Assembly: GCA_913041495.1 (NCBI GenBank)
Contig: CAJWHT010000002.1
Coordinates: forward strand, 1 to 64,000
Length of the DNA: 64,000 bases
Source of the DNA: an uncultured Desulfobacteraceae bacterium
Lineage (GTDB): Bacteria > Desulfobacterota > Desulfobacteria > Desulfobacterales > Desulfobacteraceae
Direction: 5' to 3'
Both the position numbers and the translations under genes were made by a program. The notes beneath the pieces were generated by a model. That model searched no databases, had not been told where the DNA came from, and worked only from the letters and a program-made list of their open reading frames with translations. Positions 42,794 through 52,648 of this stretch are shown in pieces. How positions within the stretch are numbered: position 1 is the stretch's first letter; every line of letters begins with the position of its first letter.

Positions 42794-43924
42794 TTAATTT
42801 CCTCCTTTAAGGGCATCGTGTTCGCGTTCGAGTATATGTGAGGCCACGGCGTTTGCACCGTGTGGCATGGCCGTTTTCTTCATGGCTGCGGCCATGGCCT
42901 GCCTTTTTTCAGGGTTGTTTTTAAGATCGGTGATCAACTCGCATAAAAGGTCTCCGGTCAGTTCTTTATCCGCCACCATCAGGGCAGCTCCTCTGTCCGT
43001 CAGGTTTTTTGCGTTGGCTGTCTGGTGATCGTCCGCCGCATAGGGAAAGGGGATCAGGATAGCCGGCTTCCCTTTGATGGCAAGTTCGGTGAGGGTGCCG
43101 GCTCCTGCCCGGGCCACCACCAGATCCGCCCTATCCTGGATGGCGGGCATGTCATGGAAGAAGGCCCCGGCGGTGACGGGCAGGTTCTTATTCTTGTAAA
43201 ATTTGGTCATCTCATCTTCACTGTGTTTGCCGGTCTGGTGGATGAAACGGATTCCCTCTATGTGTTCCAGTTTTTCCACTGCGTCGGTGAAGGCTTTGTT
43301 GATGGACGCCGCACCCTGGCTGCCGCCGGTAACCAAAACCAGGAAATCATCCGGATTTACATTCGCAAGTGTTGCGGAAGGCGCCTTTTCATTTGAGATT
43401 TCCGGCTGTCTGGTGGGATTTCCCACCCAGAACGTCTTGTGGTTTAAAGGCAGCCCCCTGGTGTGTTCAAAGGTCAGGAAAACGGTGTCTGCGATCCGTG
43501 CCAGCATCCGGTTTGTCATGCCGGGGATGGCGTTCTGCTCCTGAATGGCGGTCCTGCGTCCAAGTATCCTTCCGGCCAGCACCAGGGCAAAGGAGGAAAA
43601 TCCGCCCACGCCAAGGATAAAGTCTGCCCTGAACCGAACCAGGATATACAGGGCCTGCAGGAGGCTTACGCCTACAAGGGCTGCGGACCAGGCTTTGTTT
43701 AACATGCTGCCGCCCTTGATGGGGCGGGATATGATGGTTCTGTGGTCGAATCCATACCTTCTAAGCGTATTGACTTCAAAGGGGGCATCGGTTCCAACAA
43801 AGAGGATACGGGTGCCCGGTTCCAGTTTTTCCAGGGCCTGGGCCACGGCGATCCCCGGGAAGAGATGGCCGCCGGTTTTTCCACCGGCGATGATGACGTG
43901 TTTGCCTGTCCGGTTATCTGTCAT
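42794..43924 (-). CDS. murG: Undecaprenyldiphospho-muramoylpentapeptide beta-N-acetylglucosaminyltransferase
   Basis: GGKTGGHLFPGIAVAQAL; GGSQGAASIN. Confidence 0.95.
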   Translation of the reverse strand: MTDNRTGKHVIIAGGKTGGHLFPGIAVAQALEKLEPGTRILFVGTDAPFEVNTLRRYGFDHRTIISRPIKGGSMLNKAWSAALVGVSLLQALYILVRFRADFILGVGGFSSFALVLAGRILGRRTAIQEQNAIPGMTNRMLARIADTVFLTFEHTRGLPLNHKTFWVGNPTRQPEISNEKAPSATLANVNPDDFLVLVTGGSQGAASINKAFTDAVEKLEHIEGIRFIHQTGKHSEDEMTKFYKNKNLPVTAGAFFHDMPAIQDRADLVVARAGAGTLTELAIKGKPAILIPFPYAADDHQTANAKNLTDRGAALMVADKELTGDLLCELITDLKNNPEKRQAMAAAMKKTAMPHGANAVASHILEREHDALKGGN

Positions 43925-45080
43925 GTTTCACCGAAGCCCCTATGTTCATGAGTATTCCCATGGCCGCCATGTTGATGACCAGTGATGTGCCGCCGTAGCT
44001 GATGAAAGGCAGTGTCAGCCCCTTTGTTGGCAGGACCCCCAACGCCACACCCGTGTTGATGATCACTTGCACCCCGATGTAGAGGGTGAGTCCCGCCGCG
44101 GTGATGGCGCCGAACATGGTATCCGCCCGTTTGGCGATCTGGGTGCCGGAAATCAAAATAATGCTGTACAGTCCCAGGATGGCCGCCACCCCGATCAGTC
44201 CCAGTTCTTCCCCGATAATGGAGAATATGAAGTCGGTATGGGGTTCGGGCAGGTAGTGCATCTTCTGCATGCCAAGCCCGATGCCTTTGCCGGTCAGCCC
44301 GCCTGAACCGAATGCTTTCAGGGAGTTCGTGATCTGGTATCCCGTGTTGTAGGGATCTTCCCAGGGGTTCAGAAAGGTCATGATCCTGAGCATCCGGTAT
44401 TCCACCTTGAAGATCAGGAAGTAGACGATGGGGATGATCAGGGGCAGGGGGCTGAGCAGGTGCAGGAACCTGACCCCGGCAACGAACATCATGCCCCAGC
44501 AGATCAGTCCCATGACAACGATGGTCCCGAAGTCCGGCTGCTTGATGATGAGCCCTGCAAACACCCCGAAAACGATGATGTGGGGTAAAAATCCCACGGT
44601 GAATTTTCCGATCATCTCCTGTTTTTTGGACAGGGAGTATGCCATGAACAGGATCAGGGCCAGTTTTGCAAATTCCGCGGGCTGAAAGGTGATCCCGCCT
44701 AAAGAGATCCAGCGGTAGGCACCGCCGGCCTTTACATTCAGGGCCGGTACAAGGACTGCTATCAGCAGGCCGACTGCGGCCAGCAGGATGATGTAGGCCA
44801 GACTCTTGTAAAGCTTGTAAGGAAAGGAGGCGGCCACGAACATGATACACAGTGCAATGCCAAGGAAAATGGACTGCCGCTTCATATAGTAGAAAAGGGT
44901 GTTGTGGTCTTCCATGCTGATGGCGGAGGAGGCTGAGTAAACCATGACAATGCCGATGCCGGCCAGGAGCAATACGGGAAACAAAATGGACTTTATGCTG
45001 AAAAAAGGATGCAGGCGCTTGGGCGGTACCGCTTTTGTTTTTTGCGCGCGGGCTTGGGCCCCAGTTGTCTTAGCTGACAT
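43914..45080 (-). CDS. ftsW: Lipid II polymerase/flippase-family protein FtsW
   Basis: SEDS family, multi-TM, PTKGLTLPFISYGGTSLV. Confidence 0.95.
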   Translation of the reverse strand: MSAKTTGAQARAQKTKAVPPKRLHPFFSIKSILFPVLLLAGIGIVMVYSASSAISMEDHNTLFYYMKRQSIFLGIALCIMFVAASFPYKLYKSLAYIILLAAVGLLIAVLVPALNVKAGGAYRWISLGGITFQPAEFAKLALILFMAYSLSKKQEMIGKFTVGFLPHIIVFGVFAGLIIKQPDFGTIVVMGLICWGMMFVAGVRFLHLLSPLPLIIPIVYFLIFKVEYRMLRIMTFLNPWEDPYNTGYQITNSLKAFGSGGLTGKGIGLGMQKMHYLPEPHTDFIFSIIGEELGLIGVAAILGLYSIILISGTQIAKRADTMFGAITAAGLTLYIGVQVIINTGVALGVLPTKGLTLPFISYGGTSLVINMAAMGILMNIGASVKHDR

Positions 45081-46455
45081 GGGCTGCCTCCTTTCCCTTA
45101 CCTAAATTGTTGACGAGGGTTGTAAAATCATCCCCCCGGGCCTCATAGTTGGCGTACATGTCAAAGCTGGCACAGGCCGGGCTCAGCAGGACGATGTCCC
45201 CCGGGGAGCCTGCATCCTGGGCCCGGGTTATGGCTTGGGCCATGGTGCTGCAGGGGATCACGTGGCAGACCGTTTCAAAGGTTTTTATAATGTTGTCGCT
45301 GGCCTCGCCGATGGCCAGGATGAGTTTCACCCGGGGTTTAACCGCATCGATGAGCTGGGTGAAATCGGTATGTTTTTCCCTGCCCCCGAGAATCAGGATG
45401 GTCTCCGCTTCAAAGGCGGCCAGTGCCCGGACCACCGCGTCCGTGTTCGTAGCCTTGGAGTCGTTGTAGTAGCGGACACCGTCGATCTCTCGGACAAAGG
45501 CGGTGCGGTGGGGCAGGGCGGTGAAACTTGCCAGGGCGTCTTTGATACCTGCCATGGTGCCGCCGGCGGCCAGGACGGCCAGGGCTGCCGCTGCAATGTT
45601 TTCCCGGTTATGATCTCCGGGCAGGCCTTTGAGGGCGGCGGTGGGAATGGTATCTTGCGTACCTTCGGTGCGGATGCGGATGTTCTGGCCGTCGATCCAG
45701 GCACCGGTGGTCAATTCTGCACCGGATGCAAACTCCAGCACCGCAGATGCCAGTTTGTCCTTACCGATAGAGGTGCCCGGCAGATTCCGATTAAGTACGG
45801 CCGTATCGTTTCCGGCCTGACGGGCAAAGAGGCTCCATTTGGAGGCAATGTATGCCCTGTAGTCCGGGTAGCGGTCCAGGTGGTCTTCGGAGATGTTCAG
45901 CAGCACCCCCACATCCGGCTTGAACTCTTCTGCCAGATCCAGCTGGAAGCTTGAAATTTCCGCCACCACAAGATCTTTTCTTTGATCGGCCATCAGGTAT
46001 TCCACCAGCGGGGTGCCGATGTTTCCGCAGACAAAGCAGGAGAGCCCGGAGGCCTGGGCCATCTCTGCGGCCAACGTCGTTGTGGTGGTTTTGCCGTTGG
46101 TACCGGTGATGGCCAGCACTTTTGTGGTGTTGTGCGCCGCAAAGATATCCAGTTCTCCCTGTATCTTCACACCTTTTTCAACAGCCTTTTTAATGTATGG
46201 CATGGTCAGGGGGATACCGGGGCTGGGAATGATGCGCGCGGCCCGGTCAAAAACATCCTGGTCGTGGCTGCCGATCCGGACGGTGACACCCAGCGCCTCA
46301 AGAGCCGCGGCTTCATCTGTCCGGTTGGGATCGATATCCGTGGCAACCACCCGGCGGCCAATGGAACGCAGGAACCGGGCCATGGAGACCCCGGACCGTC
46401 CGAGTCCGACCACCAGATCGTATGTCATTTCTTCCTGATTCATTACCTTGGCCAT
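45070..46455 (-). CDS. murD: UDP-N-acetylmuramoylalanine-D-glutamate ligase
   Basis: ITGTNGKTTTTTLAAEM; YNDSKATNTDA. Confidence 0.95.
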   Translation of the reverse strand: MAKVMNQEEMTYDLVVGLGRSGVSMARFLRSIGRRVVATDIDPNRTDEAAALEALGVTVRIGSHDQDVFDRAARIIPSPGIPLTMPYIKKAVEKGVKIQGELDIFAAHNTTKVLAITGTNGKTTTTTLAAEMAQASGLSCFVCGNIGTPLVEYLMADQRKDLVVAEISSFQLDLAEEFKPDVGVLLNISEDHLDRYPDYRAYIASKWSLFARQAGNDTAVLNRNLPGTSIGKDKLASAVLEFASGAELTTGAWIDGQNIRIRTEGTQDTIPTAALKGLPGDHNRENIAAAALAVLAAGGTMAGIKDALASFTALPHRTAFVREIDGVRYYNDSKATNTDAVVRALAAFEAETILILGGREKHTDFTQLIDAVKPRVKLILAIGEASDNIIKTFETVCHVIPCSTMAQAITRAQDAGSPGDIVLLSPACASFDMYANYEARGDDFTTLVNNLGKGKEAAHVS

Positions 46456-46468
46456 TCGTTTATAACCA

Positions 46469-47548
46469 TTACCTGATCTTGAGTGTACTCAATGAAATCA
46501 GCGCCAGGATGATGGAGATGATCCAGAACCTGACAATGACTTTTGATTCGTGCCAGCCCTTCAGCTCGAAATGATGGTGAAGGGGGGCCATTCTAAATAC
46601 CCGTTTGCCCTTGGTCATTTTAAAGTAAGATACCTGTATGATGACGGAGAGGGCTTCCATGACAAAAAGGCCGCCCACGATGAGCAGCATAATTTCCTGT
46701 TTGGTGGCAACGGCGACGGTGCCAAGAATCGCCCCTAAGGGAATGGAGCCTGCATCCCCCATAAATACCTGTGCCGGGTGGGCGTTAAACCAGAGGAATC
46801 CCAAGCCCGCTCCTGCAAGAATCCCGCAGACCACTGATATTTCCCCTGCCGCCGGGATGTGACGGAAATGCAGGTACTCTGCAAACAGGGTGTGGCCCGT
46901 CACATAGGCAAAGAGCATGTAGGTGACCGAAGCGATGATATAGGGTCCGATGGCCAGGCCATCCAGGCCGTCGGTAAGGTTGACGGCATTGGAGGTCCCC
47001 ACGATCACCAGGCAGGCAAAGGGGATATAAAGGATGCCAAGGTCCGGTGAGACGCCTTTGAAAAAAGGAATGGTAAGGGTGGTGTCAAAGTCCGGGCTCA
47101 TATAGATCAGATAAGCGATGATAAGGCCGAACAATACCTGGATGGCAAATTTCCCCTTTGCCGTAAATCCCATATTCCTCTTTTTTACCTGCATGATATA
47201 GTCGTCAAAAAAACCGATAAACCCGAACAAGAGAACTGTGAGCAGCAGGATGGTCACATAGTGGTTGGTCAGGTTTCCCCACAGCAGGGTGGCCGTAAAG
47301 ATTGAAAAGAGAATCAGAATTCCCCCCATGGTGGGAGTGCCCTGCTTGCCCATATGAGACTGCGGCCCGTCGGTCTGGATGATCTGGCCGATCTGCATGA
47401 GCTGCAGCCGGCGGATGACGTAAGGCCCCATGAAAAAGCAAATCAGAAACGCCGTGAGCCCGCCGTAAATGGTCCGGAAGGTAATATACCGGAAAATATT
47501 CAGGGCGTTGAAGTGTTCATGCAGGGGGTATAGGAACTCGTAAAACAT
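46469..47548 (-). CDS. mraY: Phospho-N-acetylmuramoyl-pentapeptide transferase
   Basis: GTPTMGGILIL, NLTDGLDGLAIGP and APLHHHFELKGW. Confidence 0.96.
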   Translation of the reverse strand: MFYEFLYPLHEHFNALNIFRYITFRTIYGGLTAFLICFFMGPYVIRRLQLMQIGQIIQTDGPQSHMGKQGTPTMGGILILFSIFTATLLWGNLTNHYVTILLLTVLLFGFIGFFDDYIMQVKKRNMGFTAKGKFAIQVLFGLIIAYLIYMSPDFDTTLTIPFFKGVSPDLGILYIPFACLVIVGTSNAVNLTDGLDGLAIGPYIIASVTYMLFAYVTGHTLFAEYLHFRHIPAAGEISVVCGILAGAGLGFLWFNAHPAQVFMGDAGSIPLGAILGTVAVATKQEIMLLIVGGLFVMEALSVIIQVSYFKMTKGKRVFRMAPLHHHFELKGWHESKVIVRFWIISIILALISLSTLKIR

Positions 47549-47551
47549 GAA

Positions 47552-50500
47552 TTAGACCTTTCCGTCTCTTTTTGTCTTTTTCGTTTCTGATTTTTTTTCA
47601 TTTAGTTTTTCTTCGATAAGGGGAATCAGGGTTTCCATGGCCATACCCCTTGAGCCCTTGAGCAGCAGCCATTGCTGGGAGGCAAGCCGGTCTGCCAGAT
47701 CTGCTGCAATCTCTTCTTTGGTGCCGTGAAGTATCCGGTCTTCGGGATAGCCTGCCTCAACCGCCCCGGTTTTCAGGTGGGCGGTCTGGGTACCGAAGAG
47801 GTAGAGTTTTGCCGGCCGGGTTTCTGCCGCAAGCCGCCCCATGTCCCGGTGGAGCTGATCGGAATCCGGCCCCAGTTCCAGCATGTCGCCTAAAGCGGCG
47901 AGGCCGTTGTCGATGCCTGCCATGCGGCTCAGGGTTTTAAGGGCCTGGCCCATGGATGCCGGGTTGGCGTTGTAGGTGTCATCAATGAGATGGGTGCCGT
48001 CGGAAAGTTTCCCTAAGTTCATGCGGCCCTTCACCGGGGTAAACCGGGAAAGCCCTGTTCGGATATCTTCGTAGCCGATGCCTGCGGCCCTTGCTGCGGC
48101 TGCGGCTGCCGCCGCGTTGTTGGCCATGAAAAGGGCCGGGGTGTTGATGGTAACCGTTTCACCCCTGTCCCCTTCCCTAATAGAGAAGGTCAGTCCCCTG
48201 CCGGAGGTGGTGATGTCTTCAATACGGATGTCCGCATCTGCATTGCTGCCGAAGGTGCGGAGGTTCGTGATGGCAGGGTTGGACCGGGCAAGTTCTTCCA
48301 TGATGGTCCGGCGCGGATCATCGGCAAAGATCAGGGCGGTACCGCCTTCTTTTACCCCTTCAAAGATTTCCGATTTGGCCCGGGCCACGTTATCGGCGGT
48401 TTTAAGGCCTTCCAGATGTGCCCCTGAGGTGTTGGTGACCAGGGCAATATCCGGACGGGCAATGGCCGTCAGCCGTGAGAGTTCACCAAAGTGGTTCATG
48501 CCCATCTCAATGACGGCCCATTGATGGACCGGGGCCAGTTTCAACAGGGTCTGCGGCATGCCGATCTCATTGTTGAAGTTGCCTTGGGTGGCCAGGGTAT
48601 CGAATCGCGTGGTAAATATTTCCCGGGCCATCTTCCGGGTGGTGGTTTTCCCATTTGAACCGGTAATGGCCACCAGGCGGACACCTGTGCGGTCTTTATG
48701 GAATGCGGCCAGCTTTCCCAGGGCCGCCAGGGTATCGTTGGTTTCAAAAATCAGAATCTTGTTCTTGATGATCCTGTTTTTGGTCAGTCCGTCCAGGGTT
48801 CCCAGGAAACCGGTTTTAACCACAAAGGCCCGGATGCCCTTGTCTATCAGATTCGGCACAAAGTCATGGCCGTTGAAATTTTCCCCTTCAAGGGCCAGGA
48901 AAACCATGTCCGGTTCGATGGTTCTGGAGTCGGTGCCGATGGTGGTGAACCGGAGTTTTTCATCTTCTGCCGGTACTTTGGAAGTCGTGTCCAGTGCCTG
49001 GGCAAGATCCGTCACAGACCAGTCCGTGGGGGTGAGCAGGCGGTTGCAGGCCTGCTCCAGGTGTTCCATGTCATCGAAGTGGATGGTGCCGTTGTTGGTG
49101 ATCTGGTAGGTCTCATGGCCCTTGCCGGCGGCCACGATGATATCCTGGGGGCCGGAGATCCGGACCGCCAGGTCCAGAGCCTTTGCCCGGTCCACCTCGC
49201 GGATGTATCCGGTTTGACCTGCTTTAATTGTCTCCGGGTCCAGTTCGGCAATTGCGTCTTCACGGATGCCTGTGATGATGTCATCCACAATGGCATCCGG
49301 ATCTTCGGTTCTGGGGTTATCCGAGGTGACAATGGCAATGTCTGAATAGTGGCAGGCAAACTTGCCCATGGGGGCGCGTTTGGTCTTGTCCTGGTCGCCG
49401 CCGCAGCCAAACACGGTGATGAGCCTTGCCGGTGCCCTGCCGGACAGGGTCCGGAGGATGGATGCCAGTGCGTCCGGCGTATGGGCATAATCAACAAATA
49501 TGTGGCGGTTCAGGGGGGTGTCCAGTTTTTCCAGACGTCCGGGTACCCGGGTGAGCCTGTCGATGCCCCGGACAATCTCGTCCGGTGCCAACCCCAGGGC
49601 AAACGCTGCACCTGCGGCACAGAGGATGTTTTCCAGGTTAAACCGGCCGGTAAGGGCAGAGTTCAACTGCAGGCGTGCGCCTTTAAAATCCAGGGTGCCG
49701 CAAAGACCTGTGATGTCATCTTTTATCCCGGTGGCCGTGATATCTGTTTTTTCTGTGTGGCTGACCCTTATCACAGGTGTTTCAAGGGTGTCTGCCAGCC
49801 GTTTCCCGTATCCGTCATCCACATTGATGACGGAAGGGGTCTTCGGTCCGAGATAGTCGGTGAACAGCCGCTGCTTGCTGCCGAAGTATTCCTCCATGGT
49901 GTTGTGGTAATCCAGGTGGTCCTGGGAGAGGTTGGTGAACACTGCGGCATCAAATTCGCAGCCGTCCACCCGGAACTGGTCCAGGCTGTGGGAGGAGACT
50001 TCCATGAGCACATGGGAAACTCCCGCAGCTTTCATTTCAGACAATGTGCGCTGCAGGGAAACGGCATCCGGTGTGGTGATGGGGTTATCCAGGGTTTTGC
50101 CGGGATACCGGATGTTGACGGTGCCGATGACCCCGACCGCCTGTCCTGCGGCTTTAAAAATACTTTCCAGTATCCATGTGATGGTTGTTTTTCCGTTGGT
50201 GCCGGTGATGCCCACCAGGGTCAATTCTTTGGACGGATGGCCGTAGAAGGTGGATGCGATGGCTGCCGTGGCCTTGCGGCTGTCCGTTACCAGGATGATT
50301 CTTTTTGCATCTTCTGCAGCGAGATCGCAAGGTATATGCTCTGCGATGACCGCTGCAGCACCTTTTTCAAGGCTTTGCCGGATGTAGGAATGGCCGTCGG
50401 CCGCATGGCCTGTCACGGCGATGAAAAGGGAACCTGAAGCAACTTGCCGGGAATCACAGGTGACCGAGGTAATTTCGGCGGTTTTTAACCTTTCCGGAAT

Positions 50501-50554
50501 ACCGGAACCGTTCTTTGCCATGGGGACATCGTTGATCAGATCTGCAACTATCAT
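47552..50554 (-). CDS. MurE-MurF fusion (two Mur ligases in one 1000-aa ORF)
   Basis: MurE half: GITGTNGKTT and TSDNPRTEDP (meso-DAP motif DNPR); MurF half: TTIGTDSRTIEPDMVF, ITGSNGKTTT and DDTYNANPASM. Confidence 0.93.
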   Translation of the reverse strand: MIVADLINDVPMAKNGSGIPERLKTAEITSVTCDSRQVASGSLFIAVTGHAADGHSYIRQSLEKGAAAVIAEHIPCDLAAEDAKRIILVTDSRKATAAIASTFYGHPSKELTLVGITGTNGKTTITWILESIFKAAGQAVGVIGTVNIRYPGKTLDNPITTPDAVSLQRTLSEMKAAGVSHVLMEVSSHSLDQFRVDGCEFDAAVFTNLSQDHLDYHNTMEEYFGSKQRLFTDYLGPKTPSVINVDDGYGKRLADTLETPVIRVSHTEKTDITATGIKDDITGLCGTLDFKGARLQLNSALTGRFNLENILCAAGAAFALGLAPDEIVRGIDRLTRVPGRLEKLDTPLNRHIFVDYAHTPDALASILRTLSGRAPARLITVFGCGGDQDKTKRAPMGKFACHYSDIAIVTSDNPRTEDPDAIVDDIITGIREDAIAELDPETIKAGQTGYIREVDRAKALDLAVRISGPQDIIVAAGKGHETYQITNNGTIHFDDMEHLEQACNRLLTPTDWSVTDLAQALDTTSKVPAEDEKLRFTTIGTDSRTIEPDMVFLALEGENFNGHDFVPNLIDKGIRAFVVKTGFLGTLDGLTKNRIIKNKILIFETNDTLAALGKLAAFHKDRTGVRLVAITGSNGKTTTRKMAREIFTTRFDTLATQGNFNNEIGMPQTLLKLAPVHQWAVIEMGMNHFGELSRLTAIARPDIALVTNTSGAHLEGLKTADNVARAKSEIFEGVKEGGTALIFADDPRRTIMEELARSNPAITNLRTFGSNADADIRIEDITTSGRGLTFSIREGDRGETVTINTPALFMANNAAAAAAAARAAGIGYEDIRTGLSRFTPVKGRMNLGKLSDGTHLIDDTYNANPASMGQALKTLSRMAGIDNGLAALGDMLELGPDSDQLHRDMGRLAAETRPAKLYLFGTQTAHLKTGAVEAGYPEDRILHGTKEEIAADLADRLASQQWLLLKGSRGMAMETLIPLIEEKLNEKKSETKKTKRDGKV

Positions 50555-52284
50555 TGATTGTCCTCCTTTGTCAGGGCCGCAATCATGGCATTGGTTTTTT
50601 CCGGCGGAATACTCAGGTAGTTAAATGATTTGCTCATAATGGTCTTGAATGCCGGGGCGGCCACAACGCCGCCGTAATGGTTGGGCCTGGGTTCGTCCAC
50701 CACCACCAGGATGGCAAGCTTCGGATCTTTCAGGGGGGCGAATCCGCCGAAGGCGGCAATGTATTTTCCCCTGGCATACCCTTTTTTCCCGGCTTCGGTT
50801 TTCTGGGCCGTACTGGTTTTGCCGCATACCGTATAGCCGTCCATGGCGGCCTGGGTCCCGGTGCCTTCCTCCTGGACCACCTGGTGCATCATGTCCTTCA
50901 CCAGTGTGGCGGTTTTCGGGGAAACCACCTGGCGGACGATCACCGGATCAAACCGTTCAAGCTCCCTGCCGGTGTTGGACAGGATTTTTTTGATCAGCAT
51001 GGGCTGCATCAGGCGGCCGTCATTGGCAATGGCGGAAATGGCGGATATGAGCTGCACCCCTGTGGTGGAAATCCCCTGGCCGAATGAGATGGCTCCGGTA
51101 TCAATCTTGGACCACTTCCTGGAAGGCAGCAGGGTGCCGCTGCTCTCCCCTGGGCTGCCCACCCGGGTTTTCTGTCCGAAACCGAATGCGGCCAGATACT
51201 GATGCAGGGCTTTTTTCCCAATGGTTTCCGTAATTTTGGCAGCACCGATATTGGAGGAAAACTGGACGATTTTCGACAGGGTCAGCCAGCCCTCCGGATG
51301 GGTGTCGTGGATGGTATATCCGCCGATCCGGTACTTCCCGTTTTCACAGAAGAAAATGGATTTGGGGGCTATCCCGGTTTCGATGGCTGCGGCCACGGTG
51401 AATATTTTCATGATGGAACCGGGTTCAAATGCATCTGTCACCGCCCGGTTCCGGAACTTGTCCCGGCTGAACCCCCCATAATTGTTGGGGTTGAATTCCG
51501 GATAGTGGGCCACGGCCAAAAGCTCTCCTGTGGAAGGCCGCATCACCAGGGCCATCCCTGATTTTGCCTTGTGGGCCTTTACGGTGTCCGCCAGGGTCCG
51601 CTCCGAAAGAAACTGGATTTTTTTATCAATGGTCAGCACCAGGGTGTTGCCCCGCAGCTCTTCGCGTTTATCCTTATCGATGTCAAGTATTCTGCCGTTG
51701 CCGTCCCGGGTGACTTCCATCTGCACCCGGCTGCCTTCGAGCACGGCATTGTATTTGTATTCCAGCCCTTCCAATCCCCGGTCTTCATTGCCGGTGAAGC
51801 CGATGACCTGGGCGGCCAGACCCCGGTTGGGATAGAACCGCTTGGAGTCGTCTTTGAGATATATGCCCTTGAGATTCAGCGCTCTGACGGCGCTGGCCTG
51901 GTCCGGGGAAACCCGCTGGGCCAGCATCACGTATCTGCTGTCCTTGGAGAGTTTTTTTGTCAGTTCGTTTTTCGGGACATTGAGGATCTTTGACAGTTTT
52001 TCGGCCGTCACCGACGCCTTGGGCACCTGCTTGGGGTCTGCCGTGATGTTGGGGGCGTCAATGCTGGTGCCCAGTTTGTTTAAGTTCCGGTCCAGGATCT
52101 GGCCCCGGTCCCCCTGGATGGTCAGGCGTTTGGCATAGGCCTGTTGGGCCTTTTGGCTCAGGTCATCGGCCTCGAAGATCTGAACCTCAAAAGATTTGGC
52201 TACCAAAAGTCCCACACAAAGAATGAGGAAGACCTGAACAACCGCCACCCGCCGTCCCAACCGTTTTCTGATATCGGTGTCCAT
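50551..52284 (-). CDS. ftsI: Penicillin-binding protein, FtsI-type transpeptidase
   Basis: FEPGSIMKIFTVAAA, SSNIGAAK and CGKTSTAQK. Confidence 0.93.
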   Translation of the reverse strand: MDTDIRKRLGRRVAVVQVFLILCVGLLVAKSFEVQIFEADDLSQKAQQAYAKRLTIQGDRGQILDRNLNKLGTSIDAPNITADPKQVPKASVTAEKLSKILNVPKNELTKKLSKDSRYVMLAQRVSPDQASAVRALNLKGIYLKDDSKRFYPNRGLAAQVIGFTGNEDRGLEGLEYKYNAVLEGSRVQMEVTRDGNGRILDIDKDKREELRGNTLVLTIDKKIQFLSERTLADTVKAHKAKSGMALVMRPSTGELLAVAHYPEFNPNNYGGFSRDKFRNRAVTDAFEPGSIMKIFTVAAAIETGIAPKSIFFCENGKYRIGGYTIHDTHPEGWLTLSKIVQFSSNIGAAKITETIGKKALHQYLAAFGFGQKTRVGSPGESSGTLLPSRKWSKIDTGAISFGQGISTTGVQLISAISAIANDGRLMQPMLIKKILSNTGRELERFDPVIVRQVVSPKTATLVKDMMHQVVQEEGTGTQAAMDGYTVCGKTSTAQKTEAGKKGYARGKYIAAFGGFAPLKDPKLAILVVVDEPRPNHYGGVVAAPAFKTIMSKSFNYLSIPPEKTNAMIAALTKEDNQ

Positions 52285-52589
52285 CAGTTGGGCTCCCCTG
52301 GCAGGTAAATGGTGCGGGTAAAGGTCTCCGAGGTCAGTCCCAGGCGGGATCTGGCAATCCGGGTGATCCGGGCGTCTGATTTGAGGCGGTCACGCTCAAG
52401 GTGCAGGGCTTTGCGGTAGGAGATCATCTTCTGGATGCCGGCCTGGGCATTGGAGATCCGCAGCATGGTCTGGGTGGATTCCGTCCGCACCCAGGTGTGG
52501 ACCAGCAGTTCACAAACCAGCACAAGGATGAGCGCCAGCCATCTTAAGCCTTTTCTGCGCTGTACGGGAATGTGAGTGCGTTCTTTCAT
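52284..52589 (-). CDS. ftsL: FtsL-like cell division protein
   Basis: Short single-TM protein between rsmH and ftsI. Confidence 0.75.
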   Translation of the reverse strand: MKERTHIPVQRRKGLRWLALILVLVCELLVHTWVRTESTQTMLRISNAQAGIQKMISYRKALHLERDRLKSDARITRIARSRLGLTSETFTRTIYLPGEPN

Positions 52590-52648
52590 TTATAGTTCCA
52601 TCATCTTTTCGGTTCGGTCTTGCAGCAACGCGGTCTTCCGCGTGTGGT

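Noticed and set aside
43921-44850. 309-aa minus-strand ORF in an alternative frame of ftsW
   Set aside because: R/H/G/P-rich out-of-frame translation; the FtsW frame is conserved.
49349-50437. 362-aa plus-strand ORF opposite the MurE half
   Set aside because: Shadow ORF; the minus strand encodes conserved MurE.
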